A stretch of DNA of 64,000 nucleotides from Candidatus Epilinea brevis (GTDB lineage Bacteria > Chloroflexota > Anaerolineae > Epilineales > Epilineaceae): positions 186,001 through 250,000 of the forward strand of contig JADJUE010000002.1 in assembly GCA_016710785.1 (NCBI GenBank), written 5' to 3'. Positions 25,761 to 33,899 of the stretch are shown one piece after another (position 1 is the stretch's first letter; each line of letters opens with the position of its first letter). Both the position numbers and the translations under genes were made by a program. The notes under the pieces are model-generated. The model had not been told where the DNA came from and did not search any database. It saw only the letters and a list, made by a program, of their open reading frames with translations.

Positions 25761-27113
25761 ATGATCCATATCAGCTTCGGCTTGGACGAGCATGTTCGGT
25801 CGGTGCTGGCGGTCGGGGGACTGTGCCTGCTCCTGCTGTCCGGCTGCGATGCGGCCACGCCTTCGGGCGAGGCGGATCGCGGACAGGCGGTGCCGGGCCT
25901 GTCCGCTCCACGGGAAGCCGATCGCGGCCTCGCCACCCGGTCGATGACCGCTTTCCGCTCGGTCAGCGCGGCGGATCCTGAGCTTGTGGACGAGAAGCCC
26001 GATCAGGCGGCGCGGCTGGCCGAGCCCTTGTGGACCTTCGGCCTGGACCTGCTGTCCAGGCAGGCGGCCAAGACCAGGGGCAATATCGTCGTCTCGCCGG
26101 TCTCCCTCCATGCGGTGCTGTCCATGATGCTCGACGGCGCCGGCGCGGGGACCGCCGCCGAGATGCGCCGCGTCTTGGGGGTGGAGACGCTCAGCGCAGA
26201 AGACCGCAGGGCTGCCTGGGCGGGCCTGATCCGCCGGGCCAACCATACCGATCGCGCCGAGGTGCGCGTGGCCCTGTCCCTGTGGACCCGAAGCGGTCTG
26301 GCGCCGCGGCCGGAGTTCGCGACCGCCCAGGCGAGCGCCTTCGCGGCGGACAGTTACCCGCTGGCGGAGGACCCGACCGAGGCGGCTGCGGCCATCAACG
26401 GATGGATCGCGGAGCGCACCGGCGACCGGATCACGGACCTCCTGTCGACGGTGAGTCCGGATACGATGCTCCTCCTGGTGAACACGGTCTATGCCAAGGT
26501 GGGCTGGTGGCACTTTCGGGCGGATCAGACGGAATCGGCGCCGTTCACGCTCGCGGACGGGTCGACCGTCGAGGTGGCGATGATGCACGGCCGAACCTGG
26601 GGCGAGGTCACGGTCACGGAGGCCTACGATGCCATGCCGCTGGACACCGACGGTAGGCTGACCCTATGGCTGGTGGTGCCCAAGGGCGACGCATCGCCGG
26701 AGTCGCTCATCCCGGTGCTGGCGTGGGAAGGGCGCGCGGCGCTATCGCGCGATCCTCAATCGGCCGACGTGGAGGTCTTCCTTCCGCGCTTCCACATCGA
26801 GCATCGGGCCGATGGTCTGATGGATGACCTCGGTCAGATGGGGATGCCTGCTGCGTTCATCCCCGGCCAGGCCGACTTTGGCGGCGTCTCGGCTTCCGAG
26901 CCGCTGTTCATCAGCGAGGTCCTGCAGAAGGCGATGATCGAGGTGAACGAGAGGGGCATCGAAGCGGCCGCGGCAACGTCTGTCAGCGCAGAAGCGGGGG
27001 GACCGCCGGAGCGCAAGCTCAGCTTCCGCGCCGATCGGCCCTTCCTGGCCGTGCTCAGTCAGGACAACTGCAATGCTCCGCTGTTCGTGATGCTGGTGCG
27101 CGACCCTCGGTGA
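25761..27113 (+). CDS. Lipoprotein serpin (serine/cysteine protease inhibitor)
   Basis: A 450-residue serpin with a lipoprotein signal peptide: hydrophobic stretch about 13-27 and lipobox LLSGC, so Cys29 should be lipidated and the protein anchored outside the membrane. The serpin core starts near residue 90 (NIVVSPVSLHAVLSMMLDGA). The inhibitory hinge VNERGIEAAAATSV near residue 395 has the small residues needed for loop insertion, so it is likely a true inhibitor rather than a non-inhibitory relative. The scissile bond falls in SVSAEAGGPPER; small residues there suggest an elastase- or subtilisin-like target. A role against host-made or competitor proteases is inferred. Confidence 0.92.
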   Translation: MIHISFGLDEHVRSVLAVGGLCLLLLSGCDAATPSGEADRGQAVPGLSAPREADRGLATRSMTAFRSVSAADPELVDEKPDQAARLAEPLWTFGLDLLSRQAAKTRGNIVVSPVSLHAVLSMMLDGAGAGTAAEMRRVLGVETLSAEDRRAAWAGLIRRANHTDRAEVRVALSLWTRSGLAPRPEFATAQASAFAADSYPLAEDPTEAAAAINGWIAERTGDRITDLLSTVSPDTMLLLVNTVYAKVGWWHFRADQTESAPFTLADGSTVEVAMMHGRTWGEVTVTEAYDAMPLDTDGRLTLWLVVPKGDASPESLIPVLAWEGRAALSRDPQSADVEVFLPRFHIEHRADGLMDDLGQMGMPAAFIPGQADFGGVSASEPLFISEVLQKAMIEVNERGIEAAAATSVSAEAGGPPERKLSFRADRPFLAVLSQDNCNAPLFVMLVRDPR

Positions 27114-27550
27114 GTTGCGGGGGGCGGGAAGCGTCCACATGTTGTGCACATCTCGGAGGAGATTGAGACTGGCCGGCTGGTGTGCTGGGTTTCGACTCGT
27201 CATGTCATCTCGACACTCACGTTTCGTGGTGGTGCATTACTAGCTCGATGTTGCCGCCAGGCACAGCACATCTAGGGCCGGGTGGGTGTAGTCCTTCGCC
27301 AACTCGCCTTTGAGCGTCTCGCTATCGCGCACAACGGTCGTCATTGCCTCGTCCACGGCATGCCCGACGCCAGGCTGCCTCGCCCTGGCCTTGAACCTCG
27401 GCCACCGTGCCTCCTTCGGCCCCTAAAGACGTCAACCGCTCTGAACCTATCCGGGCCTTCGACGTTGGCGCCCTAGCCAGGATCGGTCATCAGGAGCGGG
27501 AGCTGCTCCTGGAGCGGAGCATCAACGTACTGGGTTTCTAGGAAACTTGC
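27114..27550. other. Intergenic region with a possible gene remnant
   Basis: No complete gene is seen. On the minus strand, 27240-27344 encodes a 34-residue frame (MTTVVRDSETLKGELAKDY and on) with plausible codon use that ends at a TAG. It reads like the C-terminus of a lost protein, but I cannot name the family. The region marks the switch from GC-rich host-like DNA to lower-GC accessory DNA. Confidence 0.35.
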
Positions 27551-27598
27551 AGTTGCAGCACACCTGCAACTCTGCTATGATGCCGGAAAGCAAGGAGG
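27551..27598 (+). promoter_or_regulatory. Promoter with embedded operator and strong RBS of the HTH-STAND gene
   Basis: TTGCAG (27553-27558), 17 bases, then TATGAT (27576-27581) make a good sigma70-type promoter. A perfect inverted repeat AGTTGCAG-CACAC-CTGCAACT (27551-27571) overlaps the -35 box and spacer, where a bound repressor would block RNA polymerase. The gene's own N-terminal HTH is the obvious candidate. The RBS AAGGAGG is at 27592-27598, four bases before the ATG. Confidence 0.75.
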
Positions 27599-27602
27599 CA
27601 CT

Positions 27603-30600
27603 ATGTCACTTGGAGCCAGAATTCGGGACCTAAGGCAGAGCCGCGAGCTCACCCAACGTGAGCTAGCCACTGCCGTCGGCAAGAACTCGACCTACCTCTC
27701 AAAGATCGAAAACGACCGGGAGAAACCCTCAGAAAGCCTGATCCATGCTGTGGCAGATGCTCTCGGTGTCGATGTCAACGAACTGTTGCTGCTCGCTGGC
27801 CGAGTACCACCGGAGTTTCGGGAGGCTCTGCGTCGAGGGCCGGACGCCGCTGCAGAAGCTCTGGCGATTGCCCAGCAGCCATCGACCACTGGAGACAGGC
27901 TGTACGACGACATCATGTCAGGCCTGGCAGGTGTTTCCGACGGCAATCTCTTTGAAAAATGCGCTTGCAGCATTCTGAAATCGGCCTATCCCTCGCTCGC
28001 GTGCTGGCCAGGCGGATCAGATGCTGGCGTCGATGGCATGATTGTCGATGAGGACGGGCAACTCATTTTGGTCTCGACCATTTCTGAGCGCGTCGTTCGG
28101 AATTTGGAGCACAATCTGCAATCCTACCTTGAGAGCAGTGGCTCAGCTCGCCGGGCAGTTCTGGCAACCACGCAATCGCTTAGTGCTCCACAGAGACGAA
28201 AGCTCGAAGAGAAGGCGCGAGAACTTGGGTTCGCATTGCTCAATATTCACGCTCGCGAAGACTTGGCGGAACGTCTGTATCGCGACTCACGCTGGCTCAA
28301 GGAGTTGCTTGGCCTCACAGGGCAGCCATCTGCACTCTCAGTCGTCCCACGAGACGGTCGGCCACAACTCGGAGATGTCCTCATTGGCCGGGAAAGCGAT
28401 GTCGCTTTTCTCAGAACAATTAGCGACGATGCAGTCATAGTTGGACGACCTGGTATCGGCAAGACGTCGCTGATGCGGGACGTAGTACGCAGTGGGCGGG
28501 GACTATTCTTGGTAGATGACGACATTACAAACATTGCCGATGCGCTCCGCAGAGAACAGCCAAGCCTCGTCATTGTGGACGATGCTCCCGCAAACCTGAG
28601 CGGCTTGCAGCACCTGATGACTGTACGAGCTCAGAATGCCTCGTCGACATTCTTTATCATCGCGACCTGTTGGGCTGATGACGAAGCCCTGACCTTAAAC
28701 GCCCTCGGTCTGCCGAGGAGCGCAGCGCACTACGTCGAACCGCTCACCAGATCGCAGATTGTCGACGTAATTCATGGCATTGGTCTACTTGGTCCCAATG
28801 CTCTCGTCCGTCACATAGTAGATCAAGCGCGTGGCCGACCCGGACTTGCAGCAGCCCTCGCTCATATGACACTCACGCGAGATAGTCGCGACTATAATGA
28901 AGCCGTATCCGGCGATGCAGTTAGGCGCCTGCTCTTGACAAATGTCTCGATTCGGGCGTCAGAAGCAACAGTGCAAGTTCTTGCGACATTGGCGCTCGGT
29001 GGCGACAGGGGTCTCTCCCGCGAGCTTGTTGCCGAGATACTGGGCATGACGCAATTGAGCGTCTATGCTCTACTGGCTCCACTGGCCGTCGGCGGTGTAA
29101 TTGACGAGGATAGGAACAGTGACGGTGTAGTGGTTTGGCCCGAGACCCTTCGATACGCACTTATCAACGAGGCGTTTTTTGGGGCTCCACGCCTGCTCCC
29201 CGAGGGGATCATCAGTTCAATTCCGAACCGGCATGCTCTCTCGCGGACTCTCGTATTGGCGAGGCGCTATGGAGTGCCAATTCCCAATGATCTTCTATGG
29301 AACCTAGTTGTCGAGACTGGCGCCGGAGTCAGTGACTTTGCTGCGCTAGGACCCGATCAATCAAAACGCCTTCTTGAGATCTATCCCGAGGCGGCGACTC
29401 GGATTGCAGATGAAGGACTGAGGCAGGCGCCAGAAGTACTGTTGCCCGCACTATTTCGCCTCGCGATCGGAGATGAGCGCGGGATACCCCAGACACCAGA
29501 GCATCCGCTCCGAAAAATCGATGACTGGATCGACTACTCGCCACTCTCGAGCGGAGAGCCAATTCGAAGGAGACGACTGCTGCTCGATGCGACTCGGATC
29601 TGGCTCCAACAGGGGGGTGACATTAGCATTGCGGGGAAGGCGCTGAGCATTGCGCTCTCTCCACGATCGAAGGTGAACTCCATCGACCCGGGTGCCGGCA
29701 TGACAATCTCCTTTGCTCACAGGTTTCTCGGTACGGCTGACGTTTACGAACTTGCAAGCCTGTGGTCTGGGGCATCGGACATGTTCTACCAACTCGGCAT
29801 CCCAGAGTTGCGCTTACTTGTAGATACGCTCACATCGTACGTGCATCCGATGAGTGTGCCCGAGCCCACGCCACTAGAGGTCGCGGAGGCTATGGATGTT
29901 GTAGCTTGCGACACGATTCGGCTCTTAGTCAGGGTTGCAAGCGGCAAGGCCGGAATACTGTACGAACTACGAAGGCTAGCTGAGGCCGCCAGTTGTAAGG
30001 TTGAAATCCAGCTGAGTGCAGATTATGAGGTTGTATATCCGCGCCGGAATCTTGATGATGCCGATCACTGGGAGAGATCGCGAGAGCTTCATACGCAAGC
30101 ACTAGCCGGTCTGGCCGAAAGTTACGCAGGAATGCCGCCTGAAGTCGTGCTCGATCGTCTACTAGACCTAACGATTGACGCTCCGCGTAACCCTCCGGTA
30201 TTCCTGTACGATTCCATTGCTATCTTGGTATCGGAAATAGCCAAGCGTGTCACCGAGATTCCATTCTGGCTCACCCCGATCTTCGCTCAACCAAAACTCA
30301 ATCGCTTTGTATGGCCGTTCCTTCAGAGGCTGATCGATGAGGGACACGGTTCCGGTGCCCAGTGGCTGGCGGTGGCTCTCAACAGTCAGGCATCGGAGTG
30401 GCCCGCGATCGCATTGATACTTATGCACGAAGCACTGTTTTGTCAGCTCCGAGAAGAAGTAATGCCGCGACTTGCTTCGTATGCAGAGAGCATTCACGTT
30501 ATGTGTCTCCGCGGCGAGATTCCGCTGCCTGTAGTGCGCCGACTTCTTACTCACGACGACCCAGGCGTAGCTGCAGGCGCTGCGACAGGCATCGGCTATG

Positions 30601-31289
30601 AGAAGAACGGGAATGAAATCTCCGACGAGATCCGGAGTGAATGGCGTGCCGCTATCACTCGAGCCCCCCTGGGACGAACGGCTGTCGGTCTCTTGCTTAA
30701 GGCGAAGCCGGATCTGGCTCGCGATTGGCTTCTAGCACGGACTTCTGACGGCAGCATTGGGACAGTCGGCTCGCATCACGACTTTTCAGTCATTGAGGCC
30801 TGCAAAGCGCTTGACGTAGAGGGGCGCCTCAGCGTCCTTCGTGCGCTGCTCGATCGATATGACGAAGACCGCTGGTTCTTCGTTGCGGAGGAAGCGAGAA
30901 TGATCATTGGCGAAGAGCTGGACACCTTCAAAGCCATTTTGGAAGACGATGGTATGAGACGCACGCACCTGCTAGGGTTGACCGGGCTTCCTGAAGAGGG
31001 GTGGGCCGAGAAGGCAATTGCTGCACTCAATGCTGGCTATTCGGTAGACAATATCGTCCACGCGGCCTATAGCTACTCAATATTGTCGTGGAACGGCAAT
31101 GAGTCAGAAATGTGGCTTGGCTGGCGGGACGCCTTCTTGCGTTTGGCAGAGGAGATCGACGAGCCAGTGGCAACGGAGAATCGGCTACGGATCGAGAAGG
31201 TCTCGAAAATGGGCGCAGAAATCGCTCAGCAAAGCGCGGATCGAGCCGCGGCGACAGAACGACATGAGGCTGTCTATGGTCGCGGCTGA
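27603..31289 (+). CDS. HTH / nuclease-like / STAND-type P-loop NTPase with long alpha-helical C-terminus (candidate defence protein)
   Basis: 1228 residues in four parts. Residues 1-65 are a Cro/C1-type HTH (ARIRDLRQSRELTQRELA, then YLSKIENDREKPS). Residues 110-240 resemble an Mrr-like restriction fold: GGSDAGVDGMIVDEDGQL near 138 carries the Asp, but the usual Gln-x-Lys strand reads LVSTIS, so the catalytic Lys is absent. An NTPase domain follows, with Walker A GRPGIGKTSL near 281 and Walker B LVIVDDA near 320. The last 800 residues are helical and repeat-like without recognised motifs. The layout (effector, STAND NTPase, large sensor) resembles antiviral Avs proteins, with an added DNA-binding head. 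GC is clearly lower than in the flanks. The defence role is inferred. Confidence 0.8.
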   Translation: MSLGARIRDLRQSRELTQRELATAVGKNSTYLSKIENDREKPSESLIHAVADALGVDVNELLLLAGRVPPEFREALRRGPDAAAEALAIAQQPSTTGDRLYDDIMSGLAGVSDGNLFEKCACSILKSAYPSLACWPGGSDAGVDGMIVDEDGQLILVSTISERVVRNLEHNLQSYLESSGSARRAVLATTQSLSAPQRRKLEEKARELGFALLNIHAREDLAERLYRDSRWLKELLGLTGQPSALSVVPRDGRPQLGDVLIGRESDVAFLRTISDDAVIVGRPGIGKTSLMRDVVRSGRGLFLVDDDITNIADALRREQPSLVIVDDAPANLSGLQHLMTVRAQNASSTFFIIATCWADDEALTLNALGLPRSAAHYVEPLTRSQIVDVIHGIGLLGPNALVRHIVDQARGRPGLAAALAHMTLTRDSRDYNEAVSGDAVRRLLLTNVSIRASEATVQVLATLALGGDRGLSRELVAEILGMTQLSVYALLAPLAVGGVIDEDRNSDGVVVWPETLRYALINEAFFGAPRLLPEGIISSIPNRHALSRTLVLARRYGVPIPNDLLWNLVVETGAGVSDFAALGPDQSKRLLEIYPEAATRIADEGLRQAPEVLLPALFRLAIGDERGIPQTPEHPLRKIDDWIDYSPLSSGEPIRRRRLLLDATRIWLQQGGDISIAGKALSIALSPRSKVNSIDPGAGMTISFAHRFLGTADVYELASLWSGASDMFYQLGIPELRLLVDTLTSYVHPMSVPEPTPLEVAEAMDVVACDTIRLLVRVASGKAGILYELRRLAEAASCKVEIQLSADYEVVYPRRNLDDADHWERSRELHTQALAGLAESYAGMPPEVVLDRLLDLTIDAPRNPPVFLYDSIAILVSEIAKRVTEIPFWLTPIFAQPKLNRFVWPFLQRLIDEGHGSGAQWLAVALNSQASEWPAIALILMHEALFCQLREEVMPRLASYAESIHVMCLRGEIPLPVVRRLLTHDDPGVAAGAATGIGYEKNGNEISDEIRSEWRAAITRAPLGRTAVGLLLKAKPDLARDWLLARTSDGSIGTVGSHHDFSVIEACKALDVEGRLSVLRALLDRYDEDRWFFVAEEARMIIGEELDTFKAILEDDGMRRTHLLGLTGLPEEGWAEKAIAALNAGYSVDNIVHAAYSYSILSWNGNESEMWLGWRDAFLRLAEEIDEPVATENRLRIEKVSKMGAEIAQQSADRAAATERHEAVYGRG

Positions 31290-31416
31290 TCGGTCTACGC
31301 ACGCTGGCGAGCTGAGCCGACCCATGTCCATTGTAGCGGGTGGTCAGAGGTCGGCGCATCTCGTGAGAGTCGCGCGCCGGCAAGAACCAGGGACTCTGGG
31401 AGGAAGGAGGACAGAC

Positions 31417-31593
31417 ATGACAACGTTCAATCAGGCGGCATTCAATGCGGCAGTGCGCCGTGCTCAGTGGGAAGCCCAGCAAGAAGCACGGCGCATCATG
31501 CGGCAGATCGAGCTGGGGATGGAACGTGAGGCCCGACGGGTCGAGCGTGAGATCCAGCTTGAGATCAGCCGAGTGATGCGCCGGCTTCGCTAA
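31417..31593 (+). CDS. 58-residue charged helical protein downstream of the STAND gene
   Basis: The protein starts MTTFNQAAFNAAVRRAQW and is predicted to be a single long amphipathic helix or coiled coil, very rich in Arg, Glu and Gln (EREARRVEREIQLEISRV). The ribosome-binding site AGGAAGGAGG is exceptionally strong, and a strong terminator follows 36 bases after the stop, so this is very likely a real gene. It may be cotranscribed with the STAND gene 127 bases upstream. No family recognised; a role as partner, inhibitor or nucleic-acid-binding helix is speculation. Confidence 0.7.
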   Translation: MTTFNQAAFNAAVRRAQWEAQQEARRIMRQIELGMEREARRVEREIQLEISRVMRRLR

Positions 31594-31628
31594 CCGCCAG
31601 GTTGGGCTCCGAAAGGAGTCTATCCCAG

Positions 31629-31659
31629 CGCCCCCGGGTGTTCGCAGCACCCGGGGGCG
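31629..31659 (+). terminator. Strong hairpin terminator
   Basis: CGCCCCCGGGTG and CACCCGGGGGCG form a perfect 12-bp stem around TTCGCAG, followed by ACTTATT. It ends the STAND and small-protein unit. Confidence 0.8.
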
Positions 31660-31763
31660 ACTTATTCTAGCGAAAGGGCGACATGCTTCAAGATTCCCGT
31701 GTCTAGCCGAACAATAGGTCCCGCCGGCAATTGCCAGAGAGTAGATCGGCTTGACGACACGCC

Positions 31764-32048
31764 CTAGCCGCGGCGGATCCGAGCCACCTGCTCTGCCAGG
31801 AGGGTCTTCATCAAGGACTGGTAGGGAACGTCGCGAGCGTTCGCCAATGACTTCAAGTCTTCCAATCGCGATATTGGCAGGCGGATCGAGATCGAGACCG
31901 TGGACGGTCGGAGCTCGGGCAGACGAGGCTCGATGGCTGACTCCCAGTCAAAGCGCTCGGTGAGGTCTTCCTTCGCCCAGTAGGCCCGTTCGGCATCCTC
32001 GCTAGCGAACACCGGTACGGGATTCCTGGGTCTACGCTTGCCGCTCAT
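31764..32048 (-). CDS. BrnA/CopG-family antitoxin, copy 2
   Basis: A 94-residue ribbon-helix-helix antitoxin. The first half (VFASEDAERAYWAKEDLTE) is the toxin-binding acidic region; the second half (VSISIRLPISRLEDLKSLA, then YQSLMKTLLAEQV) is the ribbon and two helices that bind DNA. It is nearly identical to the copy at 41537-41821. Its start overlaps the end of a 42-codon brnT fragment, so the antitoxin survives without a whole toxin. Confidence 0.85.
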   Translation of the reverse strand: MSGKRRPRNPVPVFASEDAERAYWAKEDLTERFDWESAIEPRLPELRPSTVSISIRLPISRLEDLKSLANARDVPYQSLMKTLLAEQVARIRRG

Positions 32049-32160
32049 AGAGTGTCTGCTCCTTTCGACTCATGTTGTGCGCCGAGATCATGTGAATCAG
32101 ACGACCATGAATCGTGAACACGATGGCCAGCCGCCGGGCCTGGTCGGCTCCGGGGTGCAT
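32032..32160 (-). pseudogene. brnT toxin remnant (C-terminal 42 codons)
   Basis: The frame reads RRLAIVFTIHGRLIHMISA and continues to MSRKEQTLYERQA then TAG. This is the C-terminal strand-helix of BrnT toxins (family pattern I-R-x-I-S-A-R-x-A-x-x-x-E-R-x-x-Y-E), with His replacing the usual Arg of ISAR. A TAG sits just upstream of its first ATG, so the N-terminal half, with the catalytic region, is gone. Confidence 0.72.
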
Positions 32161-32203
32161 CAGCTATAGATCCGCAGTGAGCCCGTGCATCATCAGCCCT
32201 TCA

Positions 32204-32887
32204 CTACGTTACCCCTGGACGGCGAGTCATCATATATCCTGCGCACATGGCAACAAGAACAGCTCCTCCCAGTATGTATACTATCCTTGCTGGCTCACTC
32301 TGCCGCAGAGAAGTATCATTCACAGGAGTGTTCACTCTCTCTAGCTCGGTGTACTCTTCGTCAAACGCATCTGGCTTCTGAACAAACTCTGCAATCTCCG
32401 CCGGAGTTCCAACTATTGTTCCCATAACCCCTTCAAATCCGAACATGTTATCAGGCGGCTCTTCGACAAATACCCCTTCAGTCACATACTTTCTCACGGT
32501 ATCATTGTTTATCTTGTGTGCGCGAATGTTGTGTTCGTCAAGCATTTCGAGTCGATAGATCTCATTATGATCATATTCATCGCCAAGTATCGCAATAGTG
32601 ACATTATGAATTTGTTGGAGCTCGATGGTGTGGGTTGCCGTCATGTTTCGTGTTGGATCGGCAGATTGCGCAGAATACGACAACGTTCCAGAACCGTTAT
32701 TGTTTTCTATCTCGATTTCCAAATCGCCTTCTCCAGTCACCAATCGCCATGTCCCGACATATCCGTCAATCGGGATTATTGTTCCGTTCGGCCGCGAGTC
32801 GAACGAAGCACAGGAGCACAGGGCGACAACCATTGATGACCACATGACTATTATGGCGACCCGTCTAGCATGTGCATTGACTGTCAT
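32204..32887 (-). CDS. Low-GC lipoprotein with C-terminal membrane helix
   Basis: 227 residues. The signal peptide ends in the lipobox ALCSC (Cys near 24), followed by a lipocalin-like start GYVGTWRLVTGEGDLEIE and several beta-strand-like stretches, and a C-terminal hydrophobic helix (IVYILGGAVLVAMCAGYMM) with basic residues after it. The start at 32887 is chosen because the signal sequence begins there; the longer open frame upstream has no coding character. The gene is markedly AT-richer than everything around it, with rare-for-this-genome codons, which points to horizontal transfer. Family not recognised. Confidence 0.65.
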   Translation of the reverse strand: MTVNAHARRVAIIVMWSSMVVALCSCASFDSRPNGTIIPIDGYVGTWRLVTGEGDLEIEIENNNGSGTLSYSAQSADPTRNMTATHTIELQQIHNVTIAILGDEYDHNEIYRLEMLDEHNIRAHKINNDTVRKYVTEGVFVEEPPDNMFGFEGVMGTIVGTPAEIAEFVQKPDAFDEEYTELERVNTPVNDTSLRQSEPARIVYILGGAVLVAMCAGYMMTRRPGVT

Positions 32888-33030
32888 CTTCAATGACTCC
32901 AGATGTTGCGTTGAGACTTGATTAGTTCGGCCATCTGATCCGACGATGGGTGCGTCACGCGTCCCTCCGCTCACACTTCGGGCCTCCGCCTTAACGGTGG
33001 CCCACTTCGGGAGAGGAGCAAGATACGCAG

Positions 33031-33057
33031 TCCGCCCACCGATTCGGGGCAAGACCA
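33031..33057. repeat. 27-bp dispersed repeat, copy D
   Basis: 27 bases (CCACCGATTCGGGGCAAGAC is the exact core) match 37075-37101 with one difference. It lies just beyond the 3' end of the PIN toxin gene. Confidence 0.65.
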
Positions 33058-33116
33058 CGTCGACCACGCTCAAGCCGAGCTGATTGCCAGCTCGCCACAC
33101 TCCCTGGGGCCGATGG

Positions 33117-33545
33117 TCACGCGGAGCGCGGATTGAGGAGATCGAGAAATGCTCTTGGACTGATGATCTGCGTCGATCCATGCCGGACAAGACCCAGAAG
33201 TCCCTTGTCACCGGTGACGAGATACTCTGCGCGGCCGTGAGCGGCTGTGGCCAAGACGTGGTCGTCCTCTGGGTCGCCGGTGACCACAACCGTGGACGGG
33301 GGATCAACCACGCGCGCCTGTGTTCGAAGAAGCAGCACAACGGCCTGCACGTCCGCAAGACTTACGTTGAATCTGCCGCCGATCCGGGGATCAAGGAGCT
33401 TCTCGGCAACTTCGCCGATAATGCCGTCGGAGGTCAGAGCATCGATCTCGCCGGCCTCCCAGGCCGCAAGCACCTGGCGAGGCGCCCCACGTGGCGACAT
33501 GACCGACGAGACGATCACATTCACGTCCAAGACCACGGAGACCAT
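33117..33545 (-). CDS. PIN-domain toxin (PilT/TIGR00305 type)
   Basis: A 142-residue PIN ribonuclease. Metal-binding acids are visible: Asp7 in VVLDVNVIVSS, Glu in IIGEVAEKLL, Asp in DPEDDHVLATA and Asp in LVTGDKGLLG. It belongs to the 'putative PIN family toxin' group rather than classical VapC. Its ATG overlaps the TGA of the upstream HTH gene by one base, giving a coupled toxin-antitoxin pair. Confidence 0.85.
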   Translation of the reverse strand: MVSVVLDVNVIVSSVMSPRGAPRQVLAAWEAGEIDALTSDGIIGEVAEKLLDPRIGGRFNVSLADVQAVVLLLRTQARVVDPPSTVVVTGDPEDDHVLATAAHGRAEYLVTGDKGLLGLVRHGSTQIISPRAFLDLLNPRSA

Positions 33546-33862
33546 CAGTTCGTGCGCGAGCCCAATCCATCCTCGTCGGATGCTTCCAGGGATTCAAGCA
33601 GAGCGTCACCGTCGAGTTCGGAGTCCGCGCCATCAGAAATCGCCATCACCCGACGGAAGAGCAGGCGGCGCACCTCCTCCCTAGTGCTGTTGGCAGCGAT
33701 GAAGCTCTCGACATCCTGTCGGGGAATTCGGTAGGCGCGCCCGACGCGGGTAGCGGCAAGCTTTCGCTGCCGGATGAGCCGGTAGACGGTCTCGGTGGCC
33801 AACTGAAGGTAGTCGGCGACCTGTTCTGGCGTCATGACGTCGCGGATGGCTGTCTGGTTCAT
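33545..33862 (-). CDS. HTH_17 (excisionase-like) DNA-binding antitoxin
   Basis: A 105-residue protein whose N-terminal 60 residues are a MerR/excisionase-type helix-turn-helix (MTPEQVADYLQLATETVYRL, then GRAYRIPRQDVESFI). The C-terminal tail is acidic (DGADSELDGDALLESLEASDEDG), as expected for the part that wraps the toxin. Coupled to the PIN toxin by overlapping stop and start. The promoter places transcription start at or next to the ATG. Confidence 0.8.
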   Translation of the reverse strand: MNQTAIRDVMTPEQVADYLQLATETVYRLIRQRKLAATRVGRAYRIPRQDVESFIAANSTREEVRRLLFRRVMAISDGADSELDGDALLESLEASDEDGLGSRTN

Positions 33863-33870
33863 AGTAGACA

Positions 33871-33899
33871 GTAATACCAGCTGCGAGGCGATCTGTCAA
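33871..33899 (-). promoter_or_regulatory. Promoter of the HTH/PIN pair, near-leaderless
   Basis: On the minus strand TTGACA (33894-33899), a 17-base spacer and TATTAC (33871-33876) form a strong sigma70-type match. The -10 box ends only nine bases before the ATG at 33862, so the transcript would start at or within a few bases of the start codon and carry no ribosome-binding site. Confidence 0.65.

Noticed and set aside
27577..27591. Link between the ATGATGCC in the STAND promoter and the array at 20432-20571
   Set aside because: The eight bases arise from the -10 box TATGAT followed by GCC; one occurrence is expected by chance and no flanking similarity supports a shared regulator.
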